Positions 57,121 to 64,000 of a DNA stretch of 64,000 bases are shown piece after piece (position 1 is the first letter of the stretch; the number at the start of each line of letters is the position of its first letter). A program made the translations under genes and the position numbers. The stretch is from contig JASDFA010000003.1 of assembly GCA_035772735.1 (NCBI GenBank), forward strand, positions 33,720,001-33,784,000. Direction: 5' to 3'. The notes under the pieces were generated by a model, which worked only from the letters and a program-made list of their open reading frames with translations, was not told the origin of the DNA and searched no databases. Origin of the DNA: Datura wrightii. Taxonomy: Eukaryota; Streptophyta; Magnoliopsida; Solanales; Solanaceae.

Positions 57121-59843
57121 CTACCGGTATAGCTAGAGCTTATCTGGCCTTCTGGCCGTATGCTAAGGCTACCTGTTGCTAAGGTAACCTGAACGACCGT
57201 CTGTGAACCTTATGCCTTTATCTGATCAGAGGATCCTGATATTGATCATGACCTCTAACGATCTGGCTGCATAACCTTAAATAACTGAATAGTCGGGTTG
57301 AATGACCCGAATGTGGTTGTAGTCTAACAATGCTCTAACTGTTCTACTTGAGTACTTATGGTTCATGCATACTGTAGACTTGTGGGCATCTAATTGCTTT
57401 GTTATCTTGCTTGAACCATTGTAAGGCTGGGCCTAATCAAACTTACTTCCAGGCGATCAATCTCTGGGTCTTCACGGGGAGTCTACTGATCCCCTGGTCC
57501 TAATAAACACTGTGCTAGCAGGGTACTATCAATTTCTTACGCCTTCCAGCCCTAGCAGTATATCCACTTGGATTTATACTGCTATTCTGGGGAATTCTCG
57601 GTCTTATGAGCTATTCTGTAAATACTGGCCTTTTGCTAGGGCTCTGTATCTAAATATCTTACGAAAACCAGCTGAATTACTAGTCTGTCGCTGACTACTG
57701 ATGTGGACCCTTCCTTGGGGTACCCACAGGTATTCTGGCTGGGACGGCTGGCTGGCTTATGGGGTGTTCCACATAATAACTGCTAGGTTGCTTAAGGCCG
57801 ACTCTCACTTACAAGGCTGGGGAAAATGACGTACGACCACTTAACATACTAGAACAATTTGGCATTGCTAATCTCTGAAATTTGCCTATTCGGCCTCTAA
57901 TCCTGGTTCTAGCACATGCACTACTGTTACCGATCTTCAGGGATGCCTCCCTGCTAATGCAGGCGCCAGCTGGTCGGTAGATCGTCTAACTGCGCCCTTC
58001 TCATCTAGCCTTCTGATTTAGGCCATTAACTCTGGTAAGCTCCTAGAGCCTAGATCTGGCAACAACACGTAAGTCTATTAACTTAATAACTGAAAACTGA
58101 GATAGTTTCTATGACTTCATACGTAATTCACACTTAATCTGTCCTTTCTCTTCTCCTTTCCCTTTCTCCTTTCTTCTCTCCTTTTCTTTCTTTCTTCTCC
58201 CCTTTTTTTTTTGGGAAGGGGGGGTCCTGCAATGCAATTGTACATGCTTTCTATTACTAATCAACATCTGTAACTGTACCCCTTATAGGCGGCTACTCAC
58301 AACATATCTATTATCTGTATATATATATATATATATATCAATAGCTACGTACGATATGTACTGAATTCTGCGGTAATACATAATCTCTAACATGCTTTGC
58401 TGAGTCTCATACCGTACATGATACACCGCTTCTACGGCCTAATAATATCTCCTGCCCTGACTTATCATTTCATTGTATTGTCACCCTATTCTGAAAGTAG
58501 CAAACATAAACACTTTAGTTATTGTCTGCTGTTTGAAATTCCGCCACTCTTGCGATGTGGGGTCGACGTTCAAATCTTGTAGCCTTACTAGGCATATATT
58601 GAGAGCCCATGACTGCCTGCTGGGCCTTATCTCTAGGTTACATTAGATTAGAATTGCTGTATCGGTAACTTCTTAACTTCTCCATAGCGGGCATACTGCG
58701 GTATTCTGAACCGCAATCTTACTGTCAGCCCGAGGCTTAATCCTTAAAACGATACTCTATTAATCTGGGGAGAGGGGTAACCCTGATTTCCCCACAAAAT
58801 CTGGCATTCCTGCTTCTTCCTCTCATCTTGCTTAAGCTAAACTCTAGGGTTCAAGGTACCTGCCTTTCGTTGCTAATGAAATTACTGATCAAGCCTCGGC
58901 CTATACTTCTTCTGGCTTATATTCAGGCCCATCTGATTCACATGACCTCTATATCTTTCGATGTCACAACTGAATCATATCTATAATTGTCTATTAGCGT
59001 ATATGGCGGACTTAGCCTTTTTCTGACTCAAATTTGACTATTACTAAGCATTTATTACTAACAAGTCTTTTACCCCTGCTTCGGGTAAGCTAACGATCTT
59101 ACTTTCTCTACTGACTTATTGTCATAAGGGTCTGCACAACTTACGTAATCATAGGGGCTCTTTATACTTTCTAATACTTACTAGGATCAATCAGCCCATC
59201 TTTACTTACTGCTTGATTTGGCAACCCCATCTCAAGTCTTATGCCCCTTTACTATATTGGCATCAAAATCAAGAGGTAGGAATAGCCCTTTTCTTATTGC
59301 AACAAATAAAAGCATTTAACTGTACTATATCCAAAAAGATGTATTTGGGATTCCTGCATTTATCTTTCTTTCTTATACTTACCTGGTAGTCTAACCTTGT
59401 CTGTAATCTTAATCAGATCTTATACAACTAATAAATAAATCAACTCGTATGCACATTATACTTCTGACTTCCTATTCTGACGTTATCAACGTATACTGGG
59501 AATAGTACCAATAAAGGTATCACGCTGGGAGGTCTCTGATACCTCCTCCTACTGCTGTAGTTATCATATAACTGGCGGATGCTCTCTAAAGTTGCTATAT
59601 CTGATCTTCTGCCTGTAATAGGGTAATACTGATCTGCCTTTGTATCTGTAATCAAAGAATATGGTAAGTTTTTTTTTAGGGACTCAACCCTATACTGTAC
59701 CTTTCTAAAGCACGCCTGACTGAGAAGGAAGGGTAACCATCCTATCATGCCTCGCAGCCTCCAGCCTATATTATGTGGTGCACAACACATCCATAGACAA
59801 GACTCTACTTAGCACGGCTTGCAGACTCCCTGGGACACGACCT
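57121..59843 (-). other. Unassigned interior of element X (expected gag and early pol)
   Basis: By position this 2.7 kb should hold gag, protease and most of RT. I recognise no gag or protease motif on either strand. An (AT)n run lies at 58,318-58,338 and a pyrimidine-rich zone at 58,140-58,215. It may be extremely decayed or foreign sequence. Confidence 0.4.
58318..58338. repeat. (TA)n microsatellite
   Basis: 21 bases of uninterrupted alternating T and A. Confidence 0.95.
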
Positions 59844-59855
59844 GCTCTGATACCA
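59844..59855 (-). other. Primer binding site, element X
   Basis: The minus strand reads TGGTATCAGAGC, the exact initiator Met tRNA complement, four bases after the LTR end. Confidence 0.92.
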
Positions 59856-59859
59856 AGTT

Positions 59860-62472
59860 TGTCACACCCCGCCTTGGGGGGTATGACTGGCACCTGGTGC
59901 CCTACTGGGACCTGAACTGCTGGACTGCTAAGCTTGGGCACATCTGGTGTCTGGCTGGCTCTAACTCATATTTCTGGAAACAAAGGGCTATATAACGGCT
60001 GTAAACACAGCCCCCGGCCCATTGGCCTATAGCCTCCTGTACCTGTACTAACAGCTGACCAGAAACATATCAATTTAGGGAAACCTACGCGGGCCGACAA
60101 GGCCACCATGCTGTCTAGTTATCTATAACTCAATCATGAAGTACTAGAAAGCTACGTGACCGGCAAGGTCACCACTACTGGCAAACTATGGCCCCACACG
60201 GCCAACATAAAAGAAAGAAACAGTACTAACAGCTATACAACTGCACGACCTCACACGACCGGCTCATCTGACCACAGGGAAGTATATACAGACTGCAAGC
60301 CTCTAGGAATAGCAATAGAAATGATCGGGACAGGGCCCCGACCTACCCGTACTATACAACAAAAGAACTTAAATACACCTCTGGAATTCAGTCTCCGGAT
60401 GACAGGAGCTGAATACTCGATCGCTGAAAGGAATCAAGTAGTATCGCCTGCTCGTCTATGAGTACCTGCAGGCAAGTAATGCAGCGCCCCACCGGGCGTC
60501 AGTACCACTGATACTGAGTATGTAAAGCAACAACTGAAAGAAATATCTGAAAGCAATAATATAACTGATGAAACTGAAGTAGAAGGAATAGCTTAACTAT
60601 CTGATAATGTAAGTCATACCTTCTCTTAATCATACTGGAAGGAGTAGGAGTCATACCTGAGGATTTATCGTTCTACTATCGATCTACTCGTATCTACTGT
60701 AACACAGTATAACATATCATAACATACATAGCATACACAAAACCTACCCGGCCCCCATAAGCCGGGAGGTACAACCAGCACAGAATCTATACCCCTACCC
60801 CGGTCATCCCATCTCCTATAAACCCTGTAAGCATCCTGCCGGTCCCCTGGGTATGCACTTGGGCTCACTGAGCCCCTGACTATAACTGTACCTGAGTCCG
60901 GAGGACTCCTGAATCAACACCCGGGCGTATCCGCTCGACGGGGGTGTATAAAAGCCGGCCAAGGCAAAATATGGGGAAACTGGCATCCCATCTTCGTCCC
61001 CTGGGGGACGGCATGCCACTCCGTAGAGCGACTTATCCTCGTCCGCCATCCGTAGAGAGACTTATCCTCGTCCTCTGGCGGACGAGTCGATACATCTATT
61101 AACCCTGGGGCAGTCACGGATGCTAGGTAGTCCAACCCCAAACAACACAACGGTCTCAACTAGCAATACAATACTGTCTGCATATCTCACATGCTGAGGC
61201 TAATAGGGGTAAGGTATCGTATATACTACATACCGAGCTAATGATAGTAATCTGTACGTATATAATACATGCTGAAATTGGTAAGTATATATATGTGAAT
61301 ATAGTCTCCTGCCAGACTGTACTGGGGCAAATGCTATACAAGATAGTGTTTCTGGTGAAAATTATGCTGTTTACTGAGTTTCGGTATTAACACGATTTAC
61401 TATTTCTAACATGCGTTCTAAACTTTATTTTAGCCTGCCAATCTATTTCTGAAGTGCTTTATGGATATTGCATCACTTTACGGGGTTTCAACTAAATACA
61501 ATAATATCTTAACATGTCATATTACATCACGTACCGAGCATGCTGAGCGGTTTCTAACACTTGTGCTGGAATCTATATCGTACTAGTAAGTCTTACGCAA
61601 GTTGTAATTTGATGCTTCTAATACTGTATCAATATTTACAACAAATGTAATACTTAACTTCTGAACATTCTTCTGGTCGGTAAATTACCACACTGCACTG
61701 ATATTACTTAACTTGCCGAGGGTACGAGCTTTACATACCTTATCCTTGAACTATTCGTCTGTCGAACGAGACTCGGCCGGTACTTCAGCTATTTTCTCCC
61801 AACTGCATTCATAAATATGTCAATTAATATTAAATACAACTTTACTTTAAAAGGCAACGTCACTTTCAATATAGTTTATGACCTAAACTTAGGCTTATCG
61901 AAAGACGGTCGAAAACTCGCTATTTTTCAGCGGTCCAGAAGGGAGAAATATTCACTTCACAGCTAGGAACACATAGACACTAATTTAGAGCAATTCCACT
62001 TACCTTAGCTCGGTGGCTCGACGATTTGTCGGCCGTATTTTATGAAACTGAATCCGTAGGAATGCTCTCTGCTGCTAAATACCTCAGTATCTAGAGTTAA
62101 TTTGAGTTTGGGCAACGTTTAGCAGTGTAATCGGACGAAAAATATAATATCTCCTTCGTTCTTACCTTCTCTCTGCCGCTCACCCTCTGTTTTATGGAAA
62201 TAAAAATGTGTTTAAATGACTTCAAACCGAAGTGGCCTTTATATACTTGGGCCTGGACAAGGCCAACGTGTCACGGAGCCATCGCGGAGGCTCCACCTCC
62301 GTGACACGCTGCCATCGCAGAGGGGCTCTGCCTTAGCTCCTCCCGCGATGGTTCGACAGGTTTTTTGTCCGATCTTTTCCCGGGCCTTTCTCTAGCACGT
62401 ATGGCCTTCAAATATGCTTAACCAATGTGCAAATAGGTCATTTAGGTGCCGGGAATTCTACGGGGTATAACA
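59860..62472 (-). repeat. 5' LTR of element X (2613 bp)
   Basis: On the minus strand it begins TGTTATACCCCG (62,472) and ends GGCGGGGTGTGACA (59,860). The TATA box TATATAAAGG is at 62,245-62,236, with the palindromic module (CCGTGACACGTTGG, ACCTCCGTGACACGC) just upstream at 62,263-62,345. Two near-identical CCGTAGAG(C/A)GACTTATCCT units lie in tandem at 61,020-61,072. Other internal sequence is unlike LTRs B-D. Confidence 0.88.
62236..62245 (-). promoter_or_regulatory. TATA box of LTR X
   Basis: TATATAAAGG on the minus strand, about 230 bases into the LTR, directly downstream of the palindromic module. Confidence 0.65.
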
Positions 62473-62477
62473 AAACC
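62473..62477. repeat. Target-site duplication AAACC (right), element X
   Basis: Pairs with 48,907-48,911. Confidence 0.85.
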
Positions 62478-62489
62478 ATTCTAAAATAG

Positions 62490-62720
62490 TGGTATCGGTG
62501 AACAATGGGCGGTTCGCTGAAGGAAATTCGCGAACCACCGAGTAGACGCCGGTGTTTAACAACGCAGTGGGGAATATCTAGGAATTTTCGGCGGTTCAAG
62601 TGCCCTTTCACCGGTCACATTTCGCGAATTGCCTCCGTAGCGCGGGGTTCATTCAATAGCCAAGACAAACTGCAGAGTGAACCGACGCATTAAGCGGCGT
62701 TTCGCCGAATAGGAACAGCG
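62490..62720 (-). promoter_or_regulatory. Palindromic GC-rich module, element G (proximal to env-like ORF)
   Basis: GGCGGTTCGCTGAA with TTCGCGAACCACCG, CGGTGTTTAAC, TTTCGGCGGTTC and GGCGTTTCGCCG. Same motif class as in LTR G (44,885-45,180). Without X it lies about 100-330 bases upstream of the env-like ATG. Confidence 0.45.
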
Positions 62721-63203
62721 AATAGCCGGCTGCTTTCCCCCAATTTTGAGCCCCTTTCATACAAACACCCATTAACACATTTTAACCAAAATCAAATGAC
62801 CAGCAATTATACTCAATTCTCACACCTATGCATGACGTTTAATCCCCTAAGATTGGTGTCACCCGGTCTATCATTAGGCAAAACGTGATGCCTAATGGAA
62901 ATGGGTTACTCATACTTCACCCTCTTCGTAATTCCATCATAAAAGCACATACCCACTTCAATCACAAGCATAACACATTCAAAATTTCAATAAAAAAGGC
63001 AAGGGAACTAGTAGTCCTACAGAATCATGTAAGCACATTCAAATTAAAATAGGGGCCAAAGAAATGTTACCAAATTGGAATACTATTTGCACACTCTTCT
63101 AGCCTAAAAAAAAGAACTAGCTCAAGATTTGCAGGAGCACCTTCAAGTGAGTATAGAAGAGATTCTGAGAGTAGGGTGCTTTTGATGGTGAAATATGGAT
63201 GGG

Positions 63204-63211
63204 TATTTATA
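63204..63211 (-). promoter_or_regulatory. TATA box in post-pol region of element G (putative internal promoter)
   Basis: CCTATAAATACCC on the minus strand, followed downstream by a pyrimidine/adenine leader (CACCATCAAAAGCACCC) and a possible splice donor GAAG|GTGC at 63,141/63,140. A palindromic module lies upstream at 63,480-63,830. Promoter activity is inferred. Confidence 0.5.
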
Positions 63212-63479
63212 GGTAAAAAGTGGGAATGTGATAGGTTGAGGGGAAGGTGGGGAGTTTAATGTGGGTGAGTTGGTGGGAAGTTTGAAGGTGAAAGGGAAAA
63301 TGGAGAGGTGAAAATGAAAAATTGTGGGGAATAGGGAATATTGGGTAATGGAGAGACAAAAATGGAAAGAAAAATGTTGGGAACCGGGAGGCTATGGAAA
63401 TATTTGCAAAATTAGGGCGGCTGGGAGAGTATTTGGGATTTTGTTGGTCAGTCCTTTTAAATTCCGCATATTAATTCAG

Positions 63480-63830
63480 GATGATCCCGACCGTTGATCA
63501 ACCGGTGATTCGCCGATCCAATTTGACTGTTTGTCGCTACCTTTAATTTGAACTTATTTTGAACCTAGTGATCTGGTTCTATCTGGCGATGCACCGGCGG
63601 TGCACGAATTGAGTCTGCAGCCCGCCGGTCATCCACTGAATCTGAGCCTCGCTTCAGGTGTTCTGCTTCAGATTGGTGATACACTGGTGACCCACGAATT
63701 GGATTCGGCGGATCGCCGGTGTCCCACCGATGCTTCAATTCAACACTCAGCTTTCTTCTTTGGGATCCCTTATCTTCGGCGATCCACATTTCGGTACGGG
63801 CGGCTCGCTGGTCTCTCGCCGATGCTCCCC
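63480..63830 (-). promoter_or_regulatory. Palindromic GC-rich module, element G (upstream of internal TATA)
   Basis: Repeated CACCGGCGG / CCGCCGGT, GGATCGCCGGTG and ATTCGCCGAT-type arms, similar to LTR G. It lies between the post-integrase block and the internal TATA box. No ORF in it is supportable. Confidence 0.45.
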
Positions 63831-64000
63831 TAATGATTTGCATCTCACTTTGCTTCTCATATCTCAAGTCCTACACAAACAAAAACAACAATAACATCAA
63901 ATAATTTAATAAAAATGGGGTTGCCTCCCAAGAAGCGCCTTATTTATCATCGTTCCACGACGTAGTCCTTTTTCTTTTAGTTCTTCATTTACAACGGGTC

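Larger units (their letters stand above)
48912..62472 (-). mobile_element. Element X: Tekay-like gypsy element carrying truncated Athila element H
   Basis: The outer ends are TGTCACACCCCG at 48,912 and CGGGGTATAACA at 62,472, flanked by AAACC. The 5' LTR (62,472-59,860) and primer site are present, followed by degenerate pol down to 55,885. The 3' LTR survives only as its last 26 bases or so (48,912-48,937), the rest being replaced by element H. Confidence 0.85.
43764..64000 (-). mobile_element. Element G: Athila-type retrotransposon, extends beyond window, split by X
   Basis: On the minus strand the window shows the post-pol region (63,930-62,478), then element X, then the env-like ORF (48,804-47,361), a 2-kb untranslated region, polypurine tract and 3' LTR (45,339-43,764). 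GGTTGCCTCCCA at 63,919-63,930 is the block that follows integrase in this class, so pol should lie just past 64,000. Confidence 0.8.

Noticed and set aside
59440..59790. 116-codon minus-strand frame after the X primer site, considered as gag start
   Set aside because: No MPPRR-type start, matrix or capsid motif; it lies in the leader position. Left unassigned.
60156..60461. 101-codon plus-strand frame inside LTR X
   Set aside because: Located wholly within an LTR, no motif, and opposite to the element's orientation.

Overview
The window is plant nuclear heterochromatin-type DNA made almost entirely of decayed LTR retrotransposons. No intact host gene is visible. The coding remnants belong to two Ty3/gypsy groups: Athila-type elements (pol followed by an env-like ORF, LTRs about 1.4-1.6 kb) and Del/Tekay-type chromoviruses (gag-pol ending in a chromodomain-like segment, LTRs about 2.2-2.6 kb, initiator-Met tRNA primer site). 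An angiosperm is certain. The Del/Tekay plus Athila mix and the look of the plastid insert would fit an asterid such as a Solanaceae species, but that is inference.

Left block (1-10,802): the 3' two thirds of a plus-strand Athila element A (RT/RNase H/integrase to 1905, env-like ORF 3203-4409, 3' LTR from 6216) breaks off near 7602. It abuts a minus-strand Tekay fragment I: a gag remnant, primer site and complete 5' LTR at 8253-10802.

Plastid insert (about 11,020-12,042): a chloroplast fragment carrying 4.5S rRNA, 5S rRNA and trnR-ACG, all on the minus strand, joins directly to the gag of Tekay element B.

Central nest (12,046-38,402): plus-strand Tekay B is interrupted in RNase H by plus-strand Tekay C (14,951-33,938, target duplication ATCAT). 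C is interrupted in integrase by minus-strand Tekay D (21,102-30,660, target duplication TCTTT). A 371-bp LTR-derived piece E sits in B flanked by CCTTC. The target duplications give the order B, then C, then D.

Right block (38,403-64,000): an LTR scrap K, an old degenerate plus-strand gypsy element F, an LTR fragment J, and then a minus-strand Athila-type element G (LTR 43,764-45,339, env-like ORF 48,804-47,361, continuing past the window end). G is split by minus-strand Tekay-like element X, flanked by AAACC at 48,907-48,911 and 62,473-62,477. X contains a truncated minus-strand Athila element H, inserted a few bases inside X's 3' LTR and fused at its other end to X integrase by a large deletion.

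The most interesting signal is regulatory. In A, H and G the region between pol and the env-like ORF holds a GC-rich palindromic module like the one just upstream of the LTR TATA box, then (in H and G) a TATA-like box, then a plausible 5'-UTR intron ending just before the env-like start. This suggests the env-like ORF may be a separately promoted gene inside the element. The same palindrome family also sits upstream of the TATA box in the LTR of X, which belongs to a different lineage.
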